A DNA stretch of 64,000 bases, taken from positions 1,297,501 to 1,361,500 of the forward strand of contig NC_008011.1 in NCBI RefSeq assembly GCF_000055945.1, in the 5' to 3' direction. Origin of the DNA: Lawsonia intracellularis PHE/MN1-00 (GTDB taxonomy: Bacteria; Desulfobacterota; Desulfovibrionia; Desulfovibrionales; Desulfovibrionaceae). The notes below the pieces were generated by a model. That model ran no database searches and was not told where the DNA came from. It saw only the letters and a list, made by a program, of their open reading frames with translations. Both the position numbers and the translations under genes were made by a program. Each line of letters begins with the position of its first letter. Positions within the stretch are counted from its first letter, which is position 1. Below, in pieces: positions 15,344 through 25,432 of the stretch.

Positions 15344-16931
15344 GCGTATAGTTTTAGCTATAATACTTTCTCTTGTTGTCTTTCTTGGCTGGCACTCTTT
15401 TGCTGAGTATATGGGTTGGATTTCACCAAAGGTACAGCACGTTGCAAATGAACGACATTCTTCTGTAGATCAAACTGCTACTTCAAATATAGCTTTGGAT
15501 TCTGTTCAGTCAGTATTTTCTCCACCTACAGGTAAAGATGTATATATTGAGACACCACTGTATATAGCAAAAATACACTCTAGTGGTGGTATTTTAAGTT
15601 CATTTATTTTGAAGAAATATAAGGTGAACTTGGATAATACTTCTCCTTTAGTAAATCTTGTAAGTCCTGAAGCATCTCAAGCAATGCCATTAGGTATTAC
15701 TTTAAATGGCCAACCCTCATGGAGTAATGGTAATTGGTCTTTTTTAGGTGGTGACTTATATCTCAAGCCAGGAGAAACAAAAGAGCTTACTTTTGTTGGA
15801 ATTGTTAATGGAGTTAAAATAATACGGATATTTACATTTAATGCAGATAGCTATTTAATTCACGAAAAGTTACAACTAGCTTCAGAAAAACAGAATAGTT
15901 GTCCTACAAAAGTTGGCTTACTTGTAGCTGCAACACCCTTTGGAACAGGTCAATATGATCCTACACGTATGGCTTGGAGTATTAAGGATTCATTTAAAGA
16001 GGAAACAAGCATAGATACCTTAAAAGAAAAGGGTATTCAGGAGTCAGGTGAGTTTAACTGGGGTGGAGTAATGAGTAATTACTTTATGAATGTAGTTGCT
16101 TTATCTGATCCACTATATCTTACTATTAAAGGACGGATCCAAAATGATGTTTGGCGTGTAGCACTTGAACGTTCAAATGTTTTAATCCCTGCTGAAGGAA
16201 CTACCTCCATTACAGTTAACTGGTGGTTTGGTCCTAAAGATCGTGAACTTTTATCTCGTGCTCCAGATAAGCTTGAAAATGCTATAGATTTTGGGATGTT
16301 TTCAATTATTGCTAAGCCTCTTTTAACAGCACTTACATTTTTTTATGAATATACAGGGAATTGGGGAGTAGCTATTATTGTCCTTACATTATGTATTAAA
16401 ATAGTTTTTTGGCCATTATCACAAAAGAGTTACAACTCTATGGAGCAAATGAAAAAACTTCAACCAATGATGCAGAAGTTACGTGAAAAATATGCTAATG
16501 ATCGTGATACATTGAATCGTGAAATTATGCAGCTCTATAAGACATATAAAGTAAATCCTGCTGGAGGTTGTTTGCCTATTTTGCTGCAAATACCTGTATT
16601 TATTGGTTTATACCAAGCATTGTTAAACTCTATAGAGCTTCGTCATGCAACTTTTATTTATTACTTGCCTTTTACCCATCTTGTTTGGCTAGCAGATCTT
16701 TCAGCTGCTGATCCTTTTTATATAACACCATTATTGATGGGTGCTAGCATGTTTTTACAGCAGAAGTTGACTCCTGCATCAGGTGATCCTACTCAACAGA
16801 AAATAATGATGGTTATGCCAATTATTTTTACAGTTATGTTTCTTAATTTCCCAGCTGGACTTGTTATTTATTGGCTATTTAATAATCTTCTTTCCATTGG
16901 TCAACAGTGGTGGATGCTTCGTAAGGCATAA
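15333..16931 (+). CDS. yidC: Membrane protein insertase YidC
   Basis: Inner-membrane insertase, working alone or with SecYEG. The start is ATG 15333, giving MEDKRIVLAIILSLVVFLGW, the normal N-terminal helix; an earlier in-frame start at 15267 is buried in yidD. The 532 residues comprise helix 1, a large periplasmic beta-rich domain (about 60-320), and the conserved five-helix core (about 335-530) with ANWGVAII-type GNWGVAIIVLTL, NSMEQMKKLQPMM, a basic KEKYAND loop, and NPAGGCLPILLQIPVFIGLY. This is the Gram-negative form, with the large periplasmic domain. Confidence 0.96.
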   Translation: MEDKRIVLAIILSLVVFLGWHSFAEYMGWISPKVQHVANERHSSVDQTATSNIALDSVQSVFSPPTGKDVYIETPLYIAKIHSSGGILSSFILKKYKVNLDNTSPLVNLVSPEASQAMPLGITLNGQPSWSNGNWSFLGGDLYLKPGETKELTFVGIVNGVKIIRIFTFNADSYLIHEKLQLASEKQNSCPTKVGLLVAATPFGTGQYDPTRMAWSIKDSFKEETSIDTLKEKGIQESGEFNWGGVMSNYFMNVVALSDPLYLTIKGRIQNDVWRVALERSNVLIPAEGTTSITVNWWFGPKDRELLSRAPDKLENAIDFGMFSIIAKPLLTALTFFYEYTGNWGVAIIVLTLCIKIVFWPLSQKSYNSMEQMKKLQPMMQKLREKYANDRDTLNREIMQLYKTYKVNPAGGCLPILLQIPVFIGLYQALLNSIELRHATFIYYLPFTHLVWLADLSAADPFYITPLLMGASMFLQQKLTPASGDPTQQKIMMVMPIIFTVMFLNFPAGLVIYWLFNNLLSIGQQWWMLRKA

Positions 16932-16954
16932 TCTTTGAGGAGAAAGAGGTTTTC

Positions 16955-17968
16955 ATGGAAGAGTTCAGGGAGTTTGAAGAAAGAACACTTGATGAGGCAA
17001 TACGTGCTGCATGCAAATTTTTTGATGCAACAAGAGAACGTCTTGAAATAGAACTTATCCAAGATGCAAAGAATGGTATATTTGGTCTTGTAGGTGCAAG
17101 AAAAGCACTTATTCGAGCAAGACTTGCTCAAATGCAGTCTTCGGTAGACACATTAAAGCAGAAAAAAATATCATCATTATCATTGAGTAAGAAAACAAAA
17201 AAACAAAATAGAAAAATTAACCATCATCAAATAGACCAAGTTGGGAATGTGGGAGAAATTTCTACACAGCAATTAAAATCATCTTATAATCAATCATTAA
17301 ATAATACAGTTGTCAGAGAAGAATTTCCACAGGTTGATAATAAAATAGAGAGAGAAAAGGATAATGAGTTTAGTCAGCTTTTAGATTTATCTATAGAAAA
17401 TAAAGGTAGGTTGGGTCCGGAAGTTGCAACACTAGATGTCAATGAAGAATTATTTAATGATAATTATGATGGTACCACAAAGAATTTTAGTGAATTAGAT
17501 CAAGATAAACTAATTACTGAAGCAACTAATGTTGTAACAAAGCTTATCATCCCTATACTTGGAAATGTTCCTATAGAAGTTACTATTCTTAATAATAGAT
17601 TAGATGTTCATGTTGATTGTGGTGAATATTCAGGACTTATGATTGGTCGTGGTGGTCAAACATTAGCTTCATTACAGTATTTATCTTCTCGTATTTTAAG
17701 TAGAATAATGTCAAGTTCTATACGAATACAGTTTAATATTGGTGATTATCGTGAGCAGCAACATGAAAGACTTCGTCATTTAGCGTTATCTTTAGCTGAG
17801 CGAGTGAGAAATTCTGGTCGTTCATGCTCTACCCGTCCTATGAGTTCTTATCACAGAAGAATTATCCATCTAACATTGCAAAACTATCCAGATATTCAAA
17901 CACGCAGTTCTGGAGATGGGATATTAAAAAGGATAATTATTCAACGTCGTCGTCAAGAAAGACGTTAA
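16955..17968 (+). CDS. jag: RNA-binding protein Jag/KhpB (Jag-N, KH, R3H domains)
   Basis: Single-strand RNA-binding protein encoded after yidC in many bacteria. At 337 residues it has three domains. The Jag-N domain (about 1-52) includes KNGIFGLVGARKALIRARL. A long polar, low-complexity linker (about 55-185) is rich in K, Q, N, S and E. The KH domain (about 190-265) has LMIGRGGQTLASLQYL; the GRGG loop is the RNA grip. The R3H domain (about 270-337) has the R...H signature as RRIIH. The variable linker is longer than usual. The role in the cell is RNA regulation of division or wall genes in other species; no target is visible here. Confidence 0.93.
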   Translation: MEEFREFEERTLDEAIRAACKFFDATRERLEIELIQDAKNGIFGLVGARKALIRARLAQMQSSVDTLKQKKISSLSLSKKTKKQNRKINHHQIDQVGNVGEISTQQLKSSYNQSLNNTVVREEFPQVDNKIEREKDNEFSQLLDLSIENKGRLGPEVATLDVNEELFNDNYDGTTKNFSELDQDKLITEATNVVTKLIIPILGNVPIEVTILNNRLDVHVDCGEYSGLMIGRGGQTLASLQYLSSRILSRIMSSSIRIQFNIGDYREQQHERLRHLALSLAERVRNSGRSCSTRPMSSYHRRIIHLTLQNYPDIQTRSSGDGILKRIIIQRRRQERR

Positions 17969-18033
17969 TATCTTTTGTTTAAGCATAGATTTTTAGTTAT
18001 TTTATAGTTTGATTCATATAGCTATGTATAATT

Positions 18034-19413
18034 ATGTGTGATACTATTGCTGCAATTGCTACTCCTTCAGGAACTGGTGGAATAGGAATTATTCGTATAA
18101 GTGGTCCAAAGTCAAAAGAACGTCTTACAGAATTATTTCATTCAGTTTCGCCAAAATTTACAGACTTTAAACCTTGGATGTTACACAGAGGGTATTTAGT
18201 AGCCCCTACCAATGAATTTTTAGATGATATTTTGGCAGTTTATATGCCAGCACCATATACTTTTACAGGGGAAGATGTGGTAGAACTTCATTGTCATGGG
18301 GGACATTTTTTATTATTAACTATACTTGAAACAGTTCTTTGTAAGAATATTCGTCTTGCAAAACCAGGTGAGTTTTCTCAGCGTGCGTTTTTAAATGGAC
18401 GAATGGACTTAACACAGGCAGAGGCAGTAGCAGAACTAATAGCAGCATCTTCTCGTAACGAAGTATTATTAGCTTCTAATAGACTTAAAGGGCTACTTGG
18501 TCAGAAAATTATAGATATTCGTAGACGAATTGAAGAACTTAGAGTATGGATATGCTTAGCCGTAGACTTCCCAGAAGAAGAGTCAGGTATTTTCCCTTTA
18601 GAAAAATTTATTAATGGACTGTTAGAAATTCATGAAATAATTCAAAAGTTGATACATGCAGCAGAACGTTCTCGTTGTTGGAAAGAAGGTGTTACTGTTG
18701 CACTTGCTGGTGCTGTTAATGCAGGGAAATCAAGTTTATTAAATGCATTGCTTGGAAAAGAGAGGGCAATTGTTACAGAGCACCCTGGAACAACACGTGA
18801 TTTTTTAGAGGAATGTATTATAGTTAATAGCCTTTCGATTCGTCTTATAGATACTGCAGGGTTGCGTGTTACTTCTGATCCAATAGAAGAACAAGGAATA
18901 CAGAAAGGTCGTGAAAAAATTGATGAAGCAGACGTTATATTATTTATTATTGATGGGACGGTTGGTGTTACAGAAGAGTCAAAATTGTTAATTAATAATT
19001 TTGGAGTAGAACGTACAATCCTTGTTTGGAATAAGGTAGATTTGAAAGTACCTCCTTCAAATTGGACTGAATTATATACCTCGAGCCAGGTAAGTGGAAT
19101 ATGTGTATCAGCAAAGACAGGTAGTGGTATAGAAGAATTATTAGTACTATTATATAATTTTGTGCTATCTCAACATAATGCCCAAGAACCAACATTTGAT
19201 ACTATTGTCCCTAACATGCGTCAAGTAGAAGTATTTTCTTTAGTACTTGAAGAGATTAGAAGTCTTTATGAAGACATTCGTTCAGGCATCCCATATGATC
19301 TTTGTGCAGTGATGCTTGAAAATATATCTTCAATGCTTAATTCAATTATAGGTTTTGATACACCAGAAGAAGTCCTTAATCGAATTTTTGCATCATTTTG
19401 TATTGGTAAATGA
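18034..19413 (+). CDS. mnmE: tRNA modification GTPase MnmE
   Basis: With MnmG, installs the 5-(carboxymethyl)aminomethyl group on wobble U34. At 459 residues it has the family length. The N-terminal formyl-THF-like domain begins MCDTIAAIATPSGTGGIGIIRISG. The inserted G domain has GAVNAGKSSLLNALLG (P loop), PGTTRDFLEE (switch I), DTAGLR (switch II) and WNKVD (G4). The extreme C-terminus is CIGK, the catalytic Cys motif. It closes the rpmH-mnmE block. MnmG is not in the window. It starts about 65 bases after jag. Confidence 0.96.
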   Translation: MCDTIAAIATPSGTGGIGIIRISGPKSKERLTELFHSVSPKFTDFKPWMLHRGYLVAPTNEFLDDILAVYMPAPYTFTGEDVVELHCHGGHFLLLTILETVLCKNIRLAKPGEFSQRAFLNGRMDLTQAEAVAELIAASSRNEVLLASNRLKGLLGQKIIDIRRRIEELRVWICLAVDFPEEESGIFPLEKFINGLLEIHEIIQKLIHAAERSRCWKEGVTVALAGAVNAGKSSLLNALLGKERAIVTEHPGTTRDFLEECIIVNSLSIRLIDTAGLRVTSDPIEEQGIQKGREKIDEADVILFIIDGTVGVTEESKLLINNFGVERTILVWNKVDLKVPPSNWTELYTSSQVSGICVSAKTGSGIEELLVLLYNFVLSQHNAQEPTFDTIVPNMRQVEVFSLVLEEIRSLYEDIRSGIPYDLCAVMLENISSMLNSIIGFDTPEEVLNRIFASFCIGK

Positions 19414-19416
19414 AGT

Positions 19417-20013
19417 ATGAATGAAGAATCAGTATACAATGGTAAGTCTGTTTCAAAGGAAGATATTAATATTTTGCCTATTATTACTTATAAGGGCAAT
19501 ATAAAAGTTGTGCAGACAGAAAACGAACTTAGAGATGCATTGGATCTTTTAAAAGATGAAACTGTTCTTGGGTTTGACACTGAAGCAAGACCATCCTTTA
19601 AAAAAGGAAAATCTTATCCTACTGCTTTAGTACAACTAGCTAGTTCACAACACGTTATACTTATAAGACTAAGTAAGGTCCCTTTAGGAGAATTATTAGT
19701 AAATATTCTCTCTTGTGCAAAAATTATTAAGGCAGGCGTTGCCATTCATGAAGATATACGCTTATTACAAAAGTTACATCCTTTTGAAGCAGAAGGTATT
19801 ATTGATATTGCAGAAATGGCTCGTCGATTGCAACTTAAAGCTCAAGGGCTTCGTACATTAGCTGCAAATATTTTAGGCTGTCGTGTTAGTAAGGCTGTAC
19901 AGTGTTCTAACTGGGAAAAAAAAGAATTGTCTCCTCAACAAGTTTTGTATGCTGCAACAGATGCATGGGTTGGACGAGAATTATATTTTAAGCTCCTTGA
20001 AATGGGTGCATAA
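19417..20013 (+). CDS. DEDDy 3'-5' exonuclease domain protein (RNase D-like)
   Basis: A 198-residue single-domain exonuclease of the DEDD superfamily. Exo I is FDTEARPS (D and E metal ligands), Exo II is AGVAIHEDIRLL with Asp, and Exo III is VLYAATDAWVG, with Tyr four residues before Asp, i.e. the DEDDy subtype. It lacks the HRDC domains of true RNase D, so I do not call it rnd. Likely substrates are RNA 3' ends or single-stranded DNA; the sequence cannot decide. It begins three bases after the mnmE stop and is followed 81 bases later by the AddB-like nuclease gene, hinting at a shared transcript. Confidence 0.87.
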   Translation: MNEESVYNGKSVSKEDINILPIITYKGNIKVVQTENELRDALDLLKDETVLGFDTEARPSFKKGKSYPTALVQLASSQHVILIRLSKVPLGELLVNILSCAKIIKAGVAIHEDIRLLQKLHPFEAEGIIDIAEMARRLQLKAQGLRTLAANILGCRVSKAVQCSNWEKKELSPQQVLYAATDAWVGRELYFKLLEMGA

Positions 20014-20094
20014 TTTATTATTTATATTGTCTTTTTACCATAATGGAGTAAATTTTTTATTTTGTTCATTCTTATCATAAGGTAAGATGGTTTT

Positions 20095-23034
20095 ATGCAA
20101 GGTCCTCCATTTCTTATTATACCTTGGGAAAGAGACTTTTTAGAATGTTTATCATCTATTATTATAAAGGAAACAGATGGACATTTAGATAAAGCTGCTG
20201 TGATTTTTATGCATGATCGTCCAAGACGTTATTTAACAGCATATTTTCAACAACATCCCGAACTTTCCAAGCCTTGCATCCTCCCTTATATTTTGACGAT
20301 TCAAGAATTGTTATCTTGTCTTTATTTGGAGCAACATACTTCTTTATGTTATGAAGCAGGTCTTCTTGATCAGGTAGACTTACTTTTTTCCTGTGTAGAA
20401 CAACTATCAGCATTGAATGTCTCCTTATTCAATTTATTATCCAAAGGTGGAGAAGTTGGGTTTTTCCCTTGGGGTCTTCAGTTGGCTTCAGTCTTTGAAG
20501 AATGTTTTACTCAAGGTCTTAAGCCAAGAGATTTACTTTATACTGAAGGTGAAGTGGCGCCTTTTGGTACTGCATTACTAGCATCATTAGGTCAAATTTT
20601 TTTGTTATATAAACAAAAATTAGAACAAGAAGGGATGACAACCCCTGCATTAAAAGCATATGTGCTAGCAGAGCAGATTCGCCAAAGTACTTTTGACTTA
20701 CCATCCTTTCTTAAACAAAAAAGTATATTTCTTGCAGGATTTAGTACATTAACTGGTACTGAGAACATAATTTTTCGATATTTATGGGAAAAAGGTGCAA
20801 AAATTTGTTTACATGTAGACTCTTCTCTTGCTGATACAGGTAAAGGACACTGGGCATGTAGCTCACAAGCTAAATGGATACAATCTTGGAATGCTTCTAC
20901 AGAGTTAGTTTTTCAAACTAAACCAGTAAAAAAAACATGGCATTTTTTTGCTGGTTATGATTTGCACTCTCAGTTAGAAAAATTACAGGATGATTTTTCA
21001 TTACACGAAGATATACAAACTTCTACAGCCATAGTTTTAACAAATAGTAAATCTCTTCTTCCAATATTACATCATTTACCACATAAAAATTGTAATATTT
21101 CTCTTGGATATCCCCTAAATAAATCGTTATTATTTCGTTTGTTAGAAAACATTTTTAAAATTCGTGAGTTGCAACAAGAAGACGGTACAATCTATTGGAA
21201 ATCTTTATTACATCTTATTCGACATCCATATCTTCGTTTTCTTAAAATAGATGGTTTTGAATTGTATAGTTTATTACATAAGCTAGAACAATGGATAGTT
21301 AATGGTCAGAAATATATTGATTTAAACATGTTTTTTAGGGAGGTTGAGTATGAACAACCTCACAAAAAGTATGATTTTTCTGAAAGTGAATGTTTGTTAC
21401 TTAAGCAACTTATTAAGGTTACAGTAGAAAATTGTATAACTATTGATACCCTTGCAAAATTTGCAGATTTTTTAAGTATATTGTGTGATTTCCTTTTGCA
21501 GTTTGGGTATGAGAGTTGGCAACGTTTCCCTCTAGATGCTGAATGTTTATTTAGGTTAGTCCATAAGGTTATTCCTGCATTAAAGGATAATCGTATGGCA
21601 CATACTGTATTATCATGGGATTTACTCCAATCAATGGTTGTAGCTTTGATTCATGATGAAAGAGTTCCATTTGAAGCGGATCCTATAACTGGCTTACAAG
21701 TTCTTGGAATGCTAGAAACCAGATTATTACATTTTTCTAAGGTATTTCTTATAGATGTAACAGACGATCAGCTTCCAGGAAATCCTATAAGAAGTTCTTT
21801 ATTACCTGATAGCTTAAGAAAAATATTAGGACTACCTAATGCACATGATAGAGATGTATTGACAGCATATACTTTTTATAGATTGTTAGCTGGTGCTAAA
21901 GAGGTATACCTTTACTGGCAAGAAGGAATAGAGGTGTCAAACTCCTTTGAAGGCAAAAAGCAAAAAAGTAGATTTGTTGAAGAAATTCTTTGGGAAGAAG
22001 AACAAAGCATTGGTTCACAAATAACTCCAGGAGACTATATATTAAATATAGCTAAACCAGAAGTTTCTCCTCCACTCAGGAGGCGTAGACATATTATTAA
22101 GACTCCTGCAATTCAACGACAATTAAATAGTATATTGAGTCATCCTGTTTCAGCTACACAGTTAGATACTTATTTAATGTGTCCATTACGTTTCTATTTT
22201 GAAAGAGTTGCTATGGTTCGTCCAGTGGAGGTAGTAAATGAAGATGATGATCCAGCATCTGTTGGCCAGTTGTTACATAAAGTATTAAAAGTATTTTTTA
22301 TGGATTATGTAGGTAAAGAATGTATAAAGGAAGATTTGTCAAATGAAAGATTACGAATGTTATTTAAAGAAGAATTACTATCGTCTGGGCTTATAAACTC
22401 TTTACCTCCTGAAAGTTCTATGATGCTTAGTCTTAGTGGACCTGAAAAATTGGTCCGTTTTTTATCTAGGCAACCAGATAAAACAAAAATTATATATCTT
22501 GAGAAATACTTTCAAGCAACTCTACAAATAAATGGTAATACTCGTGTTCTTGAAGGAATTTTAGATAGAGTTGATAAAAGGGGAAATGAAGGAGTTATTA
22601 TTTTTGACTATAAAACTGGTCGTATTAAAAATAACTCTGATAAGTTGTGGCAGGATGAGAGTATTTGGTCAAACCTTGAATCTTTTGATTTAACTTCTTG
22701 TATAGAACATCCAGAAAAAGCTGATGAGCTTCTTTTTACTCTTTCAGAAAAAATTTCAACTATACAGTTGCTTTACTATATATATCTTTATAGAGATGCT
22801 ACAGGTGAAGAAATTCAAGATGCTGCATTTATTTCTCTAGGGGAGGATGGTGCTGAATATTGGTTAATGAGGGACTTGGCAGCAAACATAAAAGAAGATA
22901 TTATTCTGAATAAGATTCCTAAGCTTTTAAAATTTTTATTATACCATATGGAGTATAGGTTAGAAATACGACCACATGAAGGCCGTCATTGTAATTGGTG
23001 CTCTTGGAATAATCTATGTAAGGTGAACGGATAA
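20095..23034 (+). CDS. AddB-like PD-(D/E)XK nuclease with Fe-S staple
   Basis: A 979-residue protein resembling the AddB subunit of AddAB helicase-nucleases, which process double-strand breaks for RecA. The N-terminal two thirds is a degenerate helicase-like region; I see no intact Walker A. The C-terminal nuclease (about residues 685-979) has SATQLDTYLMCPLRFYFE, then the metal-binding core LEGILDRVD and IIFDYKTG, then the QLLYYIYLY motif. One Cys at YLMCP plus three at the end (CNWCSWNNLC) match the four-Cys [4Fe-4S] staple of AddB. The partner AddA would be expected next door but is not in the window; the following gene is an oxidoreductase. Family call is good, pathway role inferred. Confidence 0.83.
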   Translation: MQGPPFLIIPWERDFLECLSSIIIKETDGHLDKAAVIFMHDRPRRYLTAYFQQHPELSKPCILPYILTIQELLSCLYLEQHTSLCYEAGLLDQVDLLFSCVEQLSALNVSLFNLLSKGGEVGFFPWGLQLASVFEECFTQGLKPRDLLYTEGEVAPFGTALLASLGQIFLLYKQKLEQEGMTTPALKAYVLAEQIRQSTFDLPSFLKQKSIFLAGFSTLTGTENIIFRYLWEKGAKICLHVDSSLADTGKGHWACSSQAKWIQSWNASTELVFQTKPVKKTWHFFAGYDLHSQLEKLQDDFSLHEDIQTSTAIVLTNSKSLLPILHHLPHKNCNISLGYPLNKSLLFRLLENIFKIRELQQEDGTIYWKSLLHLIRHPYLRFLKIDGFELYSLLHKLEQWIVNGQKYIDLNMFFREVEYEQPHKKYDFSESECLLLKQLIKVTVENCITIDTLAKFADFLSILCDFLLQFGYESWQRFPLDAECLFRLVHKVIPALKDNRMAHTVLSWDLLQSMVVALIHDERVPFEADPITGLQVLGMLETRLLHFSKVFLIDVTDDQLPGNPIRSSLLPDSLRKILGLPNAHDRDVLTAYTFYRLLAGAKEVYLYWQEGIEVSNSFEGKKQKSRFVEEILWEEEQSIGSQITPGDYILNIAKPEVSPPLRRRRHIIKTPAIQRQLNSILSHPVSATQLDTYLMCPLRFYFERVAMVRPVEVVNEDDDPASVGQLLHKVLKVFFMDYVGKECIKEDLSNERLRMLFKEELLSSGLINSLPPESSMMLSLSGPEKLVRFLSRQPDKTKIIYLEKYFQATLQINGNTRVLEGILDRVDKRGNEGVIIFDYKTGRIKNNSDKLWQDESIWSNLESFDLTSCIEHPEKADELLFTLSEKISTIQLLYYIYLYRDATGEEIQDAAFISLGEDGAEYWLMRDLAANIKEDIILNKIPKLLKFLLYHMEYRLEIRPHEGRHCNWCSWNNLCKVNG

Positions 23035-23090
23035 TACAACAAACCATATAACTAGTGAGCTTTTTATTCACTTTAATTTTGAGGTTTATT

Positions 23091-24221
23091 ATGTCATTTC
23101 CAAGTTTAAAAATAGGTGAGTTATGCGCCAGAGTCCCTATTATACAGGGAGGAATGGGGGTTGGAATATCCCTTTCTAAATTAGCATCTGCTGTTGCTAA
23201 AGAGGGAGGTATTGGAGTTGTTGCTAGTGCTATGATTGGTATGAGAGAGCCTGACGTTGCCAAAAATCCTATAGAAGCAAACTTAAGAGCCTTAAGACGT
23301 GAAATACAAAAAGCTAAGGAGGCAACAAAAGGTATCATTGGTGTTAATATTATGGTTGCACTAACAACTTTTGTTGAGATGGTCCGTACTTCTATTGAGG
23401 AAAAGGCTGATGTAATTTTTTCTGGAGCAGGGCTACCTTTGGAGCTCCCAAAGATTTTACTTGAACTCTGTGAACAAAAAAAAGAAGAATTTAAAACAAA
23501 GCTAGTACCTATTATAGCATCTGGAAGAGCAGCAACACTTATAGCAAAAAGGTGGTTATCTCGTTATGGTTATTTCCCAGATGCGTTTGTTGTAGAAGGC
23601 CCAAAGGCTGGTGGACACTTAGGTTTTCATGAAAAAAATCTATTTGATCCTAACTATGCTTTAGAACAACTTGTCCCAGGAGTTGTTGAAGCAGTGAAAC
23701 CTTTTGAGGATCAAAGAGGTCAAGCAATACCAGTAATTGCTGCAGGTGGTGTTTTTACAGGTGAAGATATTGCTCGCTACTTAGAGCTTGGAGCTTCTGG
23801 CGTACAAATGGGGACACGTTTTGTTGCAACTCATGAGTGCGATGCAGATGATAGGTTTAAACAAGCTTATGTTCAAGCTAAAGAAGAAGATGTGACTATC
23901 ATTAAGAGTCCTGTAGGAATGCCAGGTAGAGCTTTATTTAACACATTTATTGACTCTATGCGTAAAGGTAAAAAGAGACCTTTCAAGTGTATTTTTAAAT
24001 GTGTAAAAACTTGTGAGCATGAAACTACTCCTTATTGTATTGCTACAGCCCTTATTAGTGCAATGCGTGGTAATCTTGAGCGTGGCTTTGCATTTGCTGG
24101 TGCTAATGTCCCACGAATAGATAAGATTATTTCAGTAAAAGAGCTTATAACAACATTACAACAAGAGTTTGATGCATTTATTCAAAGTATTGTCCCAAAA
24201 TCTCAACCTACTGTAGAATAA
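23091..24221 (+). CDS. Nitronate monooxygenase-like FMN enzyme
   Basis: TIM-barrel flavoprotein of the 2-nitropropane dioxygenase / nitronate monooxygenase family. The start is ATG 23091 with GAGG upstream, not an earlier in-frame start at 23055. Visible blocks are PIIQGGMGVGIS, GGIGVVASA, VVEGPKAGGHLG and PVIAAGGVFTGEDIARYLELGASGVQMGTRF, the phosphate-binding part of the FMN site. At 376 residues it is near the family norm, with a Cys-containing insertion near residue 305 (KCIFKCVKTCEHE). In anaerobes the physiological substrate is uncertain, and homologues include FabK-type enoyl-ACP reductases. A FabK role is possible but not shown. Confidence 0.8.
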   Translation: MSFPSLKIGELCARVPIIQGGMGVGISLSKLASAVAKEGGIGVVASAMIGMREPDVAKNPIEANLRALRREIQKAKEATKGIIGVNIMVALTTFVEMVRTSIEEKADVIFSGAGLPLELPKILLELCEQKKEEFKTKLVPIIASGRAATLIAKRWLSRYGYFPDAFVVEGPKAGGHLGFHEKNLFDPNYALEQLVPGVVEAVKPFEDQRGQAIPVIAAGGVFTGEDIARYLELGASGVQMGTRFVATHECDADDRFKQAYVQAKEEDVTIIKSPVGMPGRALFNTFIDSMRKGKKRPFKCIFKCVKTCEHETTPYCIATALISAMRGNLERGFAFAGANVPRIDKIISVKELITTLQQEFDAFIQSIVPKSQPTVE

Positions 24222-24245
24222 TTATATAGTTACGTTACTAGCTAG

Positions 24246-24277
24246 CTAAAAAAGGAGTAGAGCTATTTCTACTCCTT
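24246..24277 (-). terminator. Rho-independent terminator for glk (convergent intergenic region)
   Basis: Perfect 10-bp stem AAGGAGTAGA / TCTACTCCTT with a 6-nt loop. Read on the minus strand it is followed by an unbroken T run, ending the glk transcript. It may also slow plus-strand transcripts from the gene at 23091, where the T run is missing. Confidence 0.8.
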
Positions 24278-24307
24278 ATAGTTTATTCTAACTAAATATA
24301 ATTGTAG

Positions 24308-25291
24308 TTAATTTTTTGAAGAATATATAACACCTGCTTGTGCTGCTCCCCATAGTCCGCTTGCATCATTACAGTTGAGCCAAATTGGCATTCGAGAGAG
24401 TATTTTTTTATGTTCTCCTCCAATGTTTACAAATTCTTTTTTAAAGGAAGGATGATTGACTAATATTTGACATTTTTTTGCTAATCCACCAGTGATTACA
24501 ATCCCTTGTTGGGTCAGACTAAACAACGCCAATGAGCGACATATTCGAGCATAAAAGCATGAAAAGTATGTATGGGTTTCACTATCAATAAACTCAGGTT
24601 TTAAGGTAATTTCTTCAGGCTTAAACTGTTCTTTAGTTAAAAAAAGATGAAGCCAGGTAAGACCTGATCCTGAAAGAACATCATCTAATCGGGCATAATT
24701 AAGTTTTTTCTTTTGACAAAGGAAATTTCCAAACTCAAGCTCATGGTTTGTTATAAAAGGAAAAGCTGAATGTCCACCTTCTGATGCTATAACTTTTGTT
24801 TTTCCATACATATCAAGTTCAAGAACAGCCATTCCTAGTCCTGTACCTGCACCAATGACTCCTAACCTCCCAGACTTATTATTAAATGAAAATACATTGT
24901 TATTATTGTGAAAGGAGTTATGTTTTGGTTCTGGATGTAATAAAACAGCATCTGACATACTTTCTGTAAGACAAGACCAGGCTTGTGCTTCAAAGTCATT
25001 GATAAAAAGAATATTTTTACAGAAAGATAATAAATCTTTTTTTATAATAGAATATGGAAGATTTGAAGGTTTTACTATTTCTTGATTATCTATTGGACCA
25101 GCAATAGCTAATACACACATATCTAATGGTACAGATGCAAATAAAGAATTAGACATTATTTGTTGTAGAATAGTAGTAAACGAAGTTGTATAACTAGAAA
25201 TATACTCTTTATGTATTAGGCATAGAGGGTTATCTTTAAAGAGAGCAAAACGGCTATATGTACCACCAATATCTGCAGCAAGGATATGCAC
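24308..25291 (-). CDS. glk: Glucokinase
   Basis: ATP-dependent phosphorylation of glucose to glucose-6-phosphate in the cytoplasm. The 327-residue protein belongs to the bacterial glucokinase (E. coli Glk) family rather than the ROK group. The N-terminal phosphate loop is ADIGGTYSRFALF, followed by LAIAGPIDN, the catalytic Asp in FINDFEAQAW, GAGTGLGMAVL, and the sugar-binding EGGHSAF. A C-terminal block, GIVITGGLAKK, is the adenosine site. It lies downstream of the SprA-related gene on the same strand with a 141-base gap. Confidence 0.93.
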   Translation of the reverse strand: MHILAADIGGTYSRFALFKDNPLCLIHKEYISSYTTSFTTILQQIMSNSLFASVPLDMCVLAIAGPIDNQEIVKPSNLPYSIIKKDLLSFCKNILFINDFEAQAWSCLTESMSDAVLLHPEPKHNSFHNNNNVFSFNNKSGRLGVIGAGTGLGMAVLELDMYGKTKVIASEGGHSAFPFITNHELEFGNFLCQKKKLNYARLDDVLSGSGLTWLHLFLTKEQFKPEEITLKPEFIDSETHTYFSCFYARICRSLALFSLTQQGIVITGGLAKKCQILVNHPSFKKEFVNIGGEHKKILSRMPIWLNCNDASGLWGAAQAGVIYSSKN

Positions 25292-25432
25292 TTCTATAAA
25301 GCTCCTCTAAAAAATATATTGTATGTTGAAAGTACGTATATAAGATTATTTTTATAAAATAATTAGTATAACTTAATTACATATTATACGCTATTAAGCA
25401 ATTACCCTATATCTCTAATTAATAAATAATCT

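Noticed and set aside
22919-23338. 139-codon minus-strand frame across the nuclease-oxidoreductase junction.
   Set aside because: It is the complement of two well-supported plus-strand genes and has no recognisable motif.
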